This document shows, piece after piece, positions 22,555 to 33,900 of a DNA stretch of 42,205 nucleotides. Numbering within the stretch: position 1 is the first letter of the stretch; each line of letters begins with the position of its first letter. Below the pieces are notes generated by a model, which was not told the DNA's origin, ran no database searches, and saw only the letters and a list, made by a program, of their open reading frames with translations. Both the position numbers and the translations under genes were made by a program. This DNA is from an uncultured Anaerolineae bacterium (lineage in GTDB: Bacteria; Chloroflexota; Anaerolineae; Anaerolineales; Villigracilaceae): assembly GCA_903846015.1 (NCBI GenBank), contig CAIMZS010000248.1:1-42205 (forward strand). Reading direction: 5' to 3'.

Positions 22555-23520
22555 ATGCATTACCGTAGATTAGGCAGGTCTGGGTTAAAAATAAGTGAAA
22601 TTTCGCTTGGCGCATGGGTCACATTTGGCTCACAAGTGGATGAAGACACATCGATTGAGATTATCAGGGCTGCCTACGATGCTGGTATTAATTTTTTTGA
22701 TAATGCCGATATCTATGCCAATGGCCTTGCTGAAGCAGTAATGGGCAAAGCCATTAAAAACATGCCGCGGGAAGCGCTGGTGATATCTTCCAAGGTGTTC
22801 TGGCCAACCATGCCGGGACCCAACGGGCGAGGCCTCTCTCGCAAGCATATTATGGAATCCGTCGATGCCACTCTGAAACGTTTGGGCACCGACTATATCG
22901 ACCTGTACTTTTGTCACCGTTTTGACCCTGATACCCCCATTGACGAGATTGTTTTTACGATGGATACACTCGTTCGTCAGGGCAAGATTCTGTATTGGGG
23001 TACGTCCGAGTGGCGGGCATGGCAGGTCTCGGCGGCATTTGCCGCTGCCATGCAGCACCACCTTACGCCGCCCAGCATGGAACAACCTCAGTACAATATG
23101 TTCCACCGCCGCCGGGTGGAAATGGAATTATCATCACTGTGCAAGGAATACGGTATTGGTCTGACGACGTGGAGTCCGCTGTATTATGGAATCCTTACCG
23201 GCAAATACAATGATGGTATTCCTACAGGCAGCCGCGCGTCGCTAGACAGCATGGCATGGATTCGTGATCGAATTACCCCGGAACGTGTTGCCATCGTTCG
23301 TGAACTGGCAAACGTCGCCAATGATTTACATATCACCACCGCTCAATTGGCCATTGCCTGGTTGCTGCGCCGTAAAGAGATCAGCAGTGTTATCACCGGT
23401 GCCACCAATCTCAAGCAGCTGCAGGATAATTTGGATTCTGCCGAGGCGGTCGAAAAACTTAATGACGACATTCTAGATCAGATCGAACATATCCTTGACA
23501 ACTATCCCGATGAAGATTGA
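22555..23520 (+). CDS. Aldo/keto reductase, AKR6 (Kv-beta-like) type (321 aa)
   Basis: The protein has the full (beta/alpha)8 aldo/keto reductase order. The catalytic tetrad is D49 and Y54 (FFDNADIYANG), K80 (SSKVFW) and H121 (YFCHRFDPD). The NADPH-binding C-terminal part contains the expected TTWSPLYYGILTGKY and SSVITGATNLKQLQDN segments. Sequence type is closest to the Kv-beta subunit/YghZ-like group, which reduces aldehydes and ketones with NADPH. A strong AGGAGG six bases upstream fixes the start. It follows the zinc-ribbon gene by 12 bases. Confidence 0.93.
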   Translation: MHYRRLGRSGLKISEISLGAWVTFGSQVDEDTSIEIIRAAYDAGINFFDNADIYANGLAEAVMGKAIKNMPREALVISSKVFWPTMPGPNGRGLSRKHIMESVDATLKRLGTDYIDLYFCHRFDPDTPIDEIVFTMDTLVRQGKILYWGTSEWRAWQVSAAFAAAMQHHLTPPSMEQPQYNMFHRRRVEMELSSLCKEYGIGLTTWSPLYYGILTGKYNDGIPTGSRASLDSMAWIRDRITPERVAIVRELANVANDLHITTAQLAIAWLLRRKEISSVITGATNLKQLQDNLDSAEAVEKLNDDILDQIEHILDNYPDED

Positions 23521-23606
23521 GCTCTTTATCTATCCCCTGCAGTGACCGGCACCATTGCCATGCTCAATAAAAACTTACAAACGGTTTTCAATCTCAAAAT
23601 TGATGG

Positions 23607-23642
23607 CAAATTTCGATCTACTTCGCTAATAATCGAAATTTG
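23607..23642. promoter_or_regulatory. Perfect 11-bp inverted repeat, possible operator
   Basis: CAAATTTCGAT (23607-23617) and ATCGAAATTTG (23632-23642) are perfect inverted arms with a 14-base spacer. The element lies 3 bases upstream of the -35 box of the promoter at 23646-23674, so it is well placed for a regulator of the metallo-hydrolase gene. It is AT-rich and has no T-run, so a terminator is less likely. Confidence 0.5.
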
Positions 23643-23645
23643 TCC

Positions 23646-23674
23646 TTGATTTTGACTCGCGTTTGTGCTATCTA
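23646..23674 (+). promoter_or_regulatory. Sigma70-like promoter for the metallo-hydrolase gene
   Basis: TTGATT (23646-23651), 17 bases and TATCTA (23669-23674). An overlapping alternative is TTGACT with TAGGTA, also 17 bases apart. The leader to ATG 23702 is short. Confidence 0.5.
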
Positions 23675-23701
23675 TAGGTAATCTTCTTATTAAGGATTTC
23701 T

Positions 23702-24556
23702 ATGCATCGCGAACGTGTTTCCGAAAATGTTTTTTGGTTTCAAAGTGAACTTTACGCCCAGGTGACTGCTGGTGTTATAGCAGGGCCCCAGTGGGCTGTT
23801 GTTATTGATACGCTGGCTACCCCCGAAGAAACCCTGGGGATACGCGAATATATTGAACACGAACTTGGCTTGCAAGTTCGCTATGTAATCAATACTCACT
23901 ACCACGCGGATCACACATGGGGCAACTGTTTTTTCCCTGGCGCAACTATCTTTTCACATGCTTTGTGCCGCGACTTGATCCGTGACAAAGGTATTCCCTC
24001 GCTTGAGTCTGCCAAAAAGCAGAATGCCGCTTTGCGCCAGGTTAAGATTGTGCTTCCGCATCTCACTTTTGAGAATGGCGAACTCAGTCTGCGAATTGGA
24101 AAGAAGAACCTGATTCTGACGCAGGCCCTGGGACACAGCAGCGATGGTATCTCTGTGCTGGTGGAGGAAGATCGCATCCTCTTTGCCGGTGATGCATTCA
24201 TGCCAATGCCCTATATTGTCGATGGCAATATCGACGAAATGGTAACTTCCATTAAAAAAATTGCTCGTATGGGTTTGGAAAATATTGTTCAGGGCCATGG
24301 TGACATTATTCTGCGGGGTGAAATTGATGCGGCTGTAAAAGAAAACCTGGCCTATCTTTCCGCCATCCGGGCCCAGGTGCGCAAAGCCCTCAAACGCAAG
24401 ACCCCGCTTGAATATTTGGATGAGGTATCGATCGAGGATTGTGGCAAAAGCCGTGTCTATCTGGGAGGCCTGGCTGAATCCCTGCATAGACGCAACCTGC
24501 GCGCGCTTTACAAGCATATGCTCGATCATAAGGATAGCGGCGAAACTGAAGAATAA
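23702..24556 (+). CDS. Metallo-beta-lactamase-fold hydrolase (284 aa)
   Basis: The dizinc signature HxHxDH is H66, H68, D70 and H71 (THYHADHTWGN). Further ligands are H145 (LGHSSDG), D164 (FAGDAFM) and H199 (QGHGDI), so both metal sites are complete. Family members hydrolyse thioesters, lactones, beta-lactams or other esters; nothing visible fixes the substrate. There is no signal peptide, so a cytosolic role is likely, unlike secreted beta-lactamases. AAGGA six bases upstream supports the start. The gene has its own promoter with a palindromic element next to it and ends at a strong bidirectional terminator. Confidence 0.9.
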   Translation: MHRERVSENVFWFQSELYAQVTAGVIAGPQWAVVIDTLATPEETLGIREYIEHELGLQVRYVINTHYHADHTWGNCFFPGATIFSHALCRDLIRDKGIPSLESAKKQNAALRQVKIVLPHLTFENGELSLRIGKKNLILTQALGHSSDGISVLVEEDRILFAGDAFMPMPYIVDGNIDEMVTSIKKIARMGLENIVQGHGDIILRGEIDAAVKENLAYLSAIRAQVRKALKRKTPLEYLDEVSIEDCGKSRVYLGGLAESLHRRNLRALYKHMLDHKDSGETEE

Positions 24557-24562
24557 AAATGG

Positions 24563-24622
24563 AATATGCAAGAATGAAAAGTCGGCTTGACTTGAAGCCG
24601 GCTTTTTTTATTCTTGCATATT
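24563..24622. terminator. Long bidirectional terminator between convergent genes
   Basis: An outer perfect 13-base stem (AATATGCAAGAAT at 24563-24575 with ATTCTTGCATATT at 24610-24622) encloses a 10-bp inner stem (AAGTCGGCTT with AAGCCGGCTT, one G-U pair). The inner stem is followed by a seven-T run on the plus strand and by AAAA on its other side. The right outer arm is the last coding sequence of the CoA transferase. Confidence 0.85.
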
Positions 24623-25774
24623 TTTTCTGTTTTCTCGTTTACCGATGACACCAGCGCTGGTTAATTCTTGCAGTTCTTGTTGGCTAAAAATATCTTCCAA
24701 AACAGCGTTTGTATGCTCACCCAACTTTGGAACGGCGCGCTTTGGCCCGTGCGCAAATACAAAAGGTGAGTTCAACCCGGCTGGTAGGCCATTTTCTGTG
24801 CGCACGAAATCGCGCGCATTCACTTGTGGGTGAGAAAGCATTTCTTCAAACGAAATGACGGGTTCCACACAGCCATCACTTGCTGAAAAAGCTTCAACCC
24901 AAGCATCCAGGATCCGTTGTTTGAATATGGAGGCTACATCTTTTTGGATTGTACGGTCGAACTGGCGTGAAAGTAAATCATTTCGCCCAGTAATTTTGCA
25001 AAAATCGCTCCAGAAGGTTGGTTCAAGCGCCCCAAGTGCCAGATACTTACCATCCGCCGTCTCATAGATATTGTAACAAGCCAAACCACCTTGCAAAGCC
25101 AGTGAGCCACCTGTCACAGGCAAATTGTCAAAGAAGGCTGCGCCAGCCAATGGCGCCATCCATGAAAGAATACCGTCGAACAGAGCTATGTCGAGGTAGG
25201 CTCCCGGGCCGCCGTTGTTGCGCCCTACCAGTGCGCCAAGAATGGCAATACCAGCCAGCATGGCTCCGCTCAGATCAGCAACGGTTACCCCGAAAGGGAT
25301 GGGCGGCTGGCCCTGAGCTGCATTCAACGCCAATGCTCCACTGGCTGCAGCATAGTTTAAATCGTGCCCAGCCCGGTTGCGGTAAGGGCCTTCCTGTCCA
25401 TAGCCAGAGAGCGCACAATAGATAATGTCTGGTTTGACTGCTTTCATGGCGTCATAATCGATCTTTAGTCTTGTTGCTGCCCCGGGACGAAAGCTTTCAA
25501 GGATCACATCAGCAGTGGATGCCAGGCGCAAAAGAACATCCCGACCTCGCAGGTTACGATAATTGATCGCAACGCTCTTTTTCCCCTGATTGATCATTTC
25601 GAACATTTTTCCCAGCCCCATCTCTGCTGGAACAAAACGGGCGTAATCACCCGCTGTGGTTGTTTCGATTTTGATCACTTCCGCGCCCAGGTCGACCAGA
25701 AGTTGGGTTAGATAGGGTCCGGGTACCAGGCGAGAGAGATCGAGAATACGAATTCCTGTAAGTGGTTGGTACAT
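24608..25774 (-). CDS. CaiB/BaiF family III CoA-transferase or alpha-methylacyl-CoA racemase (388 aa)
   Basis: The N-terminal GIRILDLSRLVPGPYLTQLLVDLGAEVIKIE is the CoA-binding Rossmann start of family III CoA transferases. GHDLNY (about residues 140-145) carries the catalytic aspartate that forms the acyl-CoA/aspartyl anhydride in transferases and sits in the active site of the racemases. The length (388) and the ending suit alpha-methylacyl-CoA racemase (Amacr) or an E-cinnamoyl-CoA:phenyllactate-type transferase; these cannot be separated here. GGAGG five bases upstream fixes the start. It is the last gene of an operon after plsY (15-base gap), and its last codons form one arm of the terminator. 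Confidence 0.9.
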   Translation of the reverse strand: MYQPLTGIRILDLSRLVPGPYLTQLLVDLGAEVIKIETTTAGDYARFVPAEMGLGKMFEMINQGKKSVAINYRNLRGRDVLLRLASTADVILESFRPGAATRLKIDYDAMKAVKPDIIYCALSGYGQEGPYRNRAGHDLNYAAASGALALNAAQGQPPIPFGVTVADLSGAMLAGIAILGALVGRNNGGPGAYLDIALFDGILSWMAPLAGAAFFDNLPVTGGSLALQGGLACYNIYETADGKYLALGALEPTFWSDFCKITGRNDLLSRQFDRTIQKDVASIFKQRILDAWVEAFSASDGCVEPVISFEEMLSHPQVNARDFVRTENGLPAGLNSPFVFAHGPKRAVPKLGEHTNAVLEDIFSQQELQELTSAGVIGKRENRKNMQE

Positions 25775-25789
25775 TACACCTCCGTATCT

Positions 25790-26503
25790 TTATTCTATAT
25801 CATCCAATGCATCGGCTGCATCACGCTGCTCTTGTTTGGCTTTCAAGCGTCCAGGAAGGCTAATGCCGATCACACGTTCGGTACCGTTCAATAATTTCTT
25901 GATATTTGGTCTTAAAGCCCATGCTAATAACACTTCGGTAACGACGCCATAGGCTGCATAAATCCACGGCGAGTCAGGCACCCCTAAATAGGCTCGTACC
26001 GAAAAGACAATAATCGCAAAAAAACTCACCGACAGGGTGGCTAATGATGCATAACCCAGGCCGAAAAATACCAACGCTCCCAGCGGTAAAATGATCAGTA
26101 TTGAGGCAGGCCACAACCCGATCACGCCTCCCAGCGCTGGAGCGCCGCCTGCGCCACCGCGCAACCGTTTGAACCGTCCGTTTGCATCGAAGTCTGGCAG
26201 GTAAAGTGAATAATTATGCCCAAGCACAACGGCGATTGGTGCCAGAACATGCACCCAGTCGTTGCCAGGGCTGATGGATTTGGCAATCCAGGCGGCCAGA
26301 AAACCTTTGGAAATGTCAAGAAATGTTGTCATCAGCCCGGCCCAGAAACCAGCGGCGCGCATGGCATTCGTCCCACCAGTGCGCCCGCTTTCCACCTGGC
26401 GAATATCCTTGCCAGTTTTTAGCTTGACAATGATCAACCCGAAAGGAATTGATCCCAGCAGATAGCCCAACAGAACCAACCCGATATTTATTTGAAGTTG
26501 CAT
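25790..26503 (-). CDS. plsY: Glycerol-3-phosphate acyltransferase PlsY with variant motif 3 (237 aa)
   Basis: PlsY transfers the acyl group of acyl-phosphate to glycerol-3-phosphate, the first step of phospholipid synthesis, in the membrane. Motif 1 is clear (GSIPFG, then SGRTGGTNAMRAAG). Motif 2 GHNYSLYLPDF (about 93-103) is followed by a short Arg/Lys-rich insertion and RGGAGGAPALGG, where most PlsY proteins have GGKG or GGRG. Five or more membrane segments are visible and the basic tail is cytosolic. Of three consecutive ATG codons (26509, 26506, 26503) the third lies seven bases after GGAGG and is chosen. The variant motif and insertion are odd and could affect phosphate binding. It lies between a JAMM gene and the CoA transferase. 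Confidence 0.87.
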   Translation of the reverse strand: MQLQINIGLVLLGYLLGSIPFGLIIVKLKTGKDIRQVESGRTGGTNAMRAAGFWAGLMTTFLDISKGFLAAWIAKSISPGNDWVHVLAPIAVVLGHNYSLYLPDFDANGRFKRLRGGAGGAPALGGVIGLWPASILIILPLGALVFFGLGYASLATLSVSFFAIIVFSVRAYLGVPDSPWIYAAYGVVTEVLLAWALRPNIKKLLNGTERVIGISLPGRLKAKQEQRDAADALDDIE

Positions 26504-26554
26504 CATCATGCCTCCATTTGGTCTATGTGCGGTAACACAAAAACAGGCTGGAAG

Positions 26555-26965
26555 TTACACGTTTAATATTGTCATGGGTATTTCGATGGCATGCCCATCT
26601 TCGATCCAAAACCCACGCGCCTGCCAACGCCTTCCTGCTTTTGACCAGATGATATTTACAACCGGGTAAACTGCTTCCTGTATGTCAGTGGGGGATGGTA
26701 CTGATGGGCCTCGGGGGTGCGAATGAAATATGGCAACCAATTCCAATGATTCTGTTTCGATTTGCTCCAGCGCTCGCAATTGTGCTTTTGGATCCATGCG
26801 GAACAGAATCTTGCTTTGGGCTGCATTTTTGACCGCCAATACCAGTTCCACGGCCCCCTCTTTTCCTCCTAATAGCCCGCAAGCTTCCAAAGGTGCTTCG
26901 TTATTAATATGGCGCTGCATCGCGAACATGTGCGCACGTTTTAGTACCAGCGTATGGTCGGTCAT
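26555..26965 (-). CDS. JAMM/MPN metalloprotease, Mov34/M67 family (136 aa)
   Basis: The JAMM zinc motif is complete: E27 in EACGLLGG, H81 and H83 in HSHP, and S91/D94 in PSPTDI. Small bacterial members of this family remove C-terminal residues from ubiquitin-like sulfur carriers (MoaD/ThiS-like) or act in cysteine synthesis, but no sulfur-carrier gene is seen next to it. The start is ATG 26965, two bases after the upstream stop (TAA at 26968), with AGAGGA five bases upstream; an upstream ATG at 26998 would overlap that gene. It belongs to the four-gene operon 27783 to 24608. Confidence 0.9.
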   Translation of the reverse strand: MTDHTLVLKRAHMFAMQRHINNEAPLEACGLLGGKEGAVELVLAVKNAAQSKILFRMDPKAQLRALEQIETESLELVAIFHSHPRGPSVPSPTDIQEAVYPVVNIIWSKAGRRWQARGFWIEDGHAIEIPMTILNV

Positions 26966-26967
26966 AC

Positions 26968-27783
26968 TTATCCTCTTACCAGTACGGCAGCCGTCCAAAA
27001 AACGGCCAACCAGATGAAAGCTTCGATTCCAGCCCGGCGATAGGGAACATCCTCGTTCAAGTTCAGTGCCAATTCATTTAGAACATATAATGGTCCCAGG
27101 AGTGCCAATCCATACTGCACTGGCGCTATTGGCCAATAATGCAATGCGGCAGCGATTTGAGTCAGGATCAACCCACTCCCGATCATCCAGGAAAAATCCC
27201 ATTTTCCCGTGCGCAGATGCAAGGCGCGCAGCGCGACCATCCCTGCGGTCGGGAAGACGATCGCCACCACCACTACCAGTCTTACTGAAGAGAATGACAG
27301 CGTGGTCATTAGAATCAGGAACAATGTATATGAAAGTGCCACCAACCCGGCCGAGGCCGCTGGATGGCGCACATCGGAAGAGTCCAGCGCAATGTATTCT
27401 GCCAGGAATACAAGCAGAAGTAAAATGCCGCCAATGCCAAAGCTCAACCACCACGCAGCTCCAAAAGGAAGATTGTAGAGTGGCACTCCTAATACGAAGG
27501 CCGTCAGGGCCGGCAAGATCCAATGCTGGAAGGTGCTTCCCCCTTCAAAATGAGGGTGCCCGCGTAGCAACCAGTTCATTCCTGCAGCAGTTAAGCCTGT
27601 GGCCATCAAGGTGGCTCCAATATTCAGGTTTAGTGGCAGAACAAATACGATTCCAAGTAAGTTTAGTTTGAGAGCATAATTACTGGTTTCGATCAAATGA
27701 GCCAGGGCATAGGCCAGCAGGATGGCAGCAATTAACACACTTAAGCGGTCTGCATCTGGCATGTGGCGATGTTCTTCACTCAT
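26968..27783 (-). CDS. Multi-pass membrane protein of unknown function (271 aa)
   Basis: At least seven hydrophobic segments fill the protein from about residue 15 to the end (LSVLIAAILLAYALAHLIET, LNIGATLMATGLTAAGMNWLL, WILPALTAFVLGVPLY, and more). The short N-terminus (MSEEHRHMPDADR) is hydrophilic, and a few acidic and aromatic residues lie in the loops. No transporter signature is recognised. I chose ATG 27783; ATG 27828 would add 15 residues. It is the first gene of the operon that continues with the JAMM protease, plsY and the CoA transferase. Confidence 0.7.
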   Translation of the reverse strand: MSEEHRHMPDADRLSVLIAAILLAYALAHLIETSNYALKLNLLGIVFVLPLNLNIGATLMATGLTAAGMNWLLRGHPHFEGGSTFQHWILPALTAFVLGVPLYNLPFGAAWWLSFGIGGILLLLVFLAEYIALDSSDVRHPAASAGLVALSYTLFLILMTTLSFSSVRLVVVVAIVFPTAGMVALRALHLRTGKWDFSWMIGSGLILTQIAAALHYWPIAPVQYGLALLGPLYVLNELALNLNEDVPYRRAGIEAFIWLAVFWTAAVLVRG

Positions 27784-27872
27784 GGTTTCATTGTACCTGT
27801 CTGCAACCGAGAGGGGAAGGGCGTTCACCCTGGGCTGTTATGTCTTCGTTATAAGCCTTGTAATCATGCCTG

Positions 27873-27881
27873 TGGTAGAAT
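27873..27881 (+). promoter_or_regulatory. Extended -10 promoter giving a leaderless mRNA
   Basis: TGG followed by TAGAAT (27876-27881) is an extended -10 element. Only nine bases separate it from ATG 27891, and no ribosome site lies in between. The transcript would begin at or just before the start codon. Confidence 0.45.
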
Positions 27882-27890
27882 CAAATACTT

Positions 27891-30816
<2,926 letters not shown>

Positions 30817-30840
30817 GGGGATCGGGCTTCCGCCCACCCC
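30817..30840 (+). terminator. Weak GC hairpin after gyrB
   Basis: GGGG, ATC, GGGC, TTCC, GCCC, A, CCCC forms a compact hairpin right after the gyrB stop, but no T-run follows. It may slow polymerase or protect the mRNA end. Confidence 0.35.
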
Positions 30841-30993
30841 TACTTTGAAAATAATAGTTGACCACAGTGGCGCAGATACAAATATAGAAAACGGTTTTTT
30901 CGCAAAGAACACTTTTTTCAGTTATTACAATGTGTACCACTTTTATTGCCCAAAATAGTTCCGGCGCAAGTTTTACTGTTTGGGAGTCTCTTT

Positions 30994-33900
30994 ATGGACA
31001 AGTCTTCCGGGGTTCTAGGGATATTGGATCGTATTACCCAGATCATGGTGATCGTCTATCAGGCCATCGTCGTCCTGGCAATGATTGCTATTCCATTCTG
31101 GGCTTTTGGCTTTTTCCAGCTGCCGTTTATCGGGGTGTTTTTAGAACACACGATGGTGACGAATGGTGTTGGACCGGATACCAAAGAACCAGAATGGCCT
31201 ATTTATGACCAGGGGCTGGTATTTGGCAATCAGTTGGTTTCGCTGTCAGTACTCGATGCAAACCAAAAACCACAATCCACCATCGAGCCAAAAAGCTTTA
31301 GTCAGATCGAAACTCTGTTAAAAGGTCATGCTCCAGGCGAATTGATCTCAGCCACCTTTCGCAATCCCGGGGGTGAAGAATCTGTTTATGTCGTTCCATT
31401 AAACAATTTCCCGTTATCGGACCAGATACGTTTCTTTTACCTGCCTTATCTAACGGGTGTGATCTACCTGGTCGTCAGCCTGTGGATCTTTGGCCTGCGC
31501 CGCTCTGAAACAGCCGGGCGCGCTTTTTCGGTTTTGGCCAGCTCTATTGCACTGGTAGCAGGTGGGCTCCTGGATATTTACACGACCAACCATCTTACCT
31601 ATCTTTGGGTGGCGGCTTTACCAATGGCTGGGGCAGCGCTTTTTCATCTTGGGCTGGTTTTCCCGCAGGAAGCACGCTTTGTGGCACGCTTCCCTTATAT
31701 GCGCTGGGTAGGATATTTTGTTGCTTTTGGCCTGGTTATTCTGCAATATTTGTCGCTCTTTGATTTTAGTCGACCGTTAATCTATGCAGACACCTGGGCT
31801 TTTAGTTATTTATTTGTCGGAATGGGCGGTTTATTTTTTATCGGATCCACTTTTTACCGTTGTTATTGGTCATCGTCCCCAGTAGTGCGCCAACAGGCGC
31901 GCACCATTTTGATTGGCGCGATTTTTGCCTTTGCACCTATTACGGCCTGGCTTTTGTTAACATCTGTAATGAAGATGAATTTCAATCCCTTTGTCGGATT
32001 TCTTCCATTGATTATCTTCCCCGCGACTACGGGGTACACAGTATTGCGATATCGTTTGTTGCGCACCGATTATTTACTCAGTCGCGGCATCCTTTATGCT
32101 TTGCTAACCGTCATGGCGCTGGGCGGTTATTTTCTGATGGCCATCGGGCCCAGCTTATTATTTGGAGTGGTTATTGGTCCAGACAACCCGTTATTACTTT
32201 CACTGACAGTCATTCTCACTGCTTTTATTCTAAATTTTGTGCGCGGTTGGCTGCAGATCGGTATTAACCGCATTTTTTTTCGAGGCGAGCGTGCCCATCT
32301 GGATCGCCTGAAGATCTTTACTCATGAGTTAACCAACGCCGTTTCTCTGAGCGAGATAATTCGAATCTTGCGAGAGCAGATTTCCATCAGCTTACTGCCA
32401 AACCAACTACACATCTATATCTATGATCCGCTTAGTGACCAATATATTGGCACTCCAGATGAAACCGGTCACGCAACCAGCGATATTCGTTTTGCCACCA
32501 GCAGCCCCCTGTTGACGATAATGCGTCACGAGCAGATGCCTATTTTTTTGGATAATGGCAATGTGCCCGATAGTCTGCGCACCGAGCGTGGACGCCTGTT
32601 CTTACTCGGTGCTGAATTGTATATCCCCATGCCTGGACGCGACCGATTGGTGGGTTGGATTGCACTTGGCGAGCGCCTATCTGGTGAAAACTATGCCAGC
32701 CACGATATAGCCTTCCTCGAAGCCATCAGCCGCCAATCGGCTATGGCATTGGAACGTGCCCAGGTAGTTACCAATATGGAGCGCCGAGTCCATGAGATGG
32801 ATACTCTTGCGCGGGTGGCTCAGGGTATCAATATCACCCTCAATTTTGATGACATCCTTGAATTAATTTATGCCCAGACCATCCAGATCATCCCAGGTTC
32901 TGATTTTCACCTGACACTTTTCCATAAGACCGGGCAATACGCCTATTATGCTTTTTGCTTGGAAGATGAAGATCGGATTTCTGCCAAAGAAAATATACCC
33001 TTATCCGTCAAGACCACGCTCGACCAGGAAGTGATTCTTTCCCGCCGCTCGATGTTGGTTCAAGATTATCCCAGCCAGTGTCAGGCACTAAGTGTGGCAC
33101 CGTCTTCCAGAAAAATTTACGCCTGGCTGGGGGTGCCTCTCAATGCCGGCGCGGAGACCATCGGCGTGATAAGTGTGGCATCTTATAACTCATCGGTCAC
33201 TTATACTGATTCTCAAAAGGATTTCCTCCAGGCAGTAGCCGATCAGGCCGCGGGAGCCATTATCAAGTCACGTTTGTTACAAGAGACTGAACGCCGCGCG
33301 CAGCAGCTATCCTCCCTGAATGTGATCACCCGCCAATTGACTTCCACGCTCGAGCTTCAGCCGCTTTTAAAGAATATCCTGGAGAGCGCTGTTGATATTT
33401 TGAATACTGAGGCAGGTAGTTTGTTCCTGGTCGATGAACAAACTGATGAGTTGATATTTCAAGTTACAGTCGGACCAGTGGCGCAAAACCTGGTTGGCCA
33501 GCGGCTGCCTTCTGGTGCTGGTTTTGTCGGCAAGGCTGTTATCAACCGTCGCCCGGTTATCGTCAATGACGTAGCCGCCACGACAACGTGGAATCCAGCA
33601 ACTGATAAGCAAACCGGTTTCATCACCCGTGCAATTCTGGCTGTTCCCATGGAAGTCAAGGATCGCATTAGTGGCGTCATCGAAATTATTAATAAAAAGG
33701 ATGGCAATCCTTTTAACGAAGACGATCAAAATCTGTTAGCGGCTTTTGCCGGCCAGGCAGCTGTTGCCATTGACAACGCCCGACTTTACACTCTTACCGA
33801 TCGTGAGCTCACTGCCCGCGTGGAAGAATTATCAGTCATGCAGCGAGTCGATCGTGAATTGAACGCTAGTTTGGAAGTTAATCGCGCCATGCGCATCACT

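Noticed and set aside
30858..30888. TTGACC and TATAGA as a promoter for the histidine kinase
   Set aside because: The spacer is 19 bases and the leader of about 100 bases has no other support; too weak to list.
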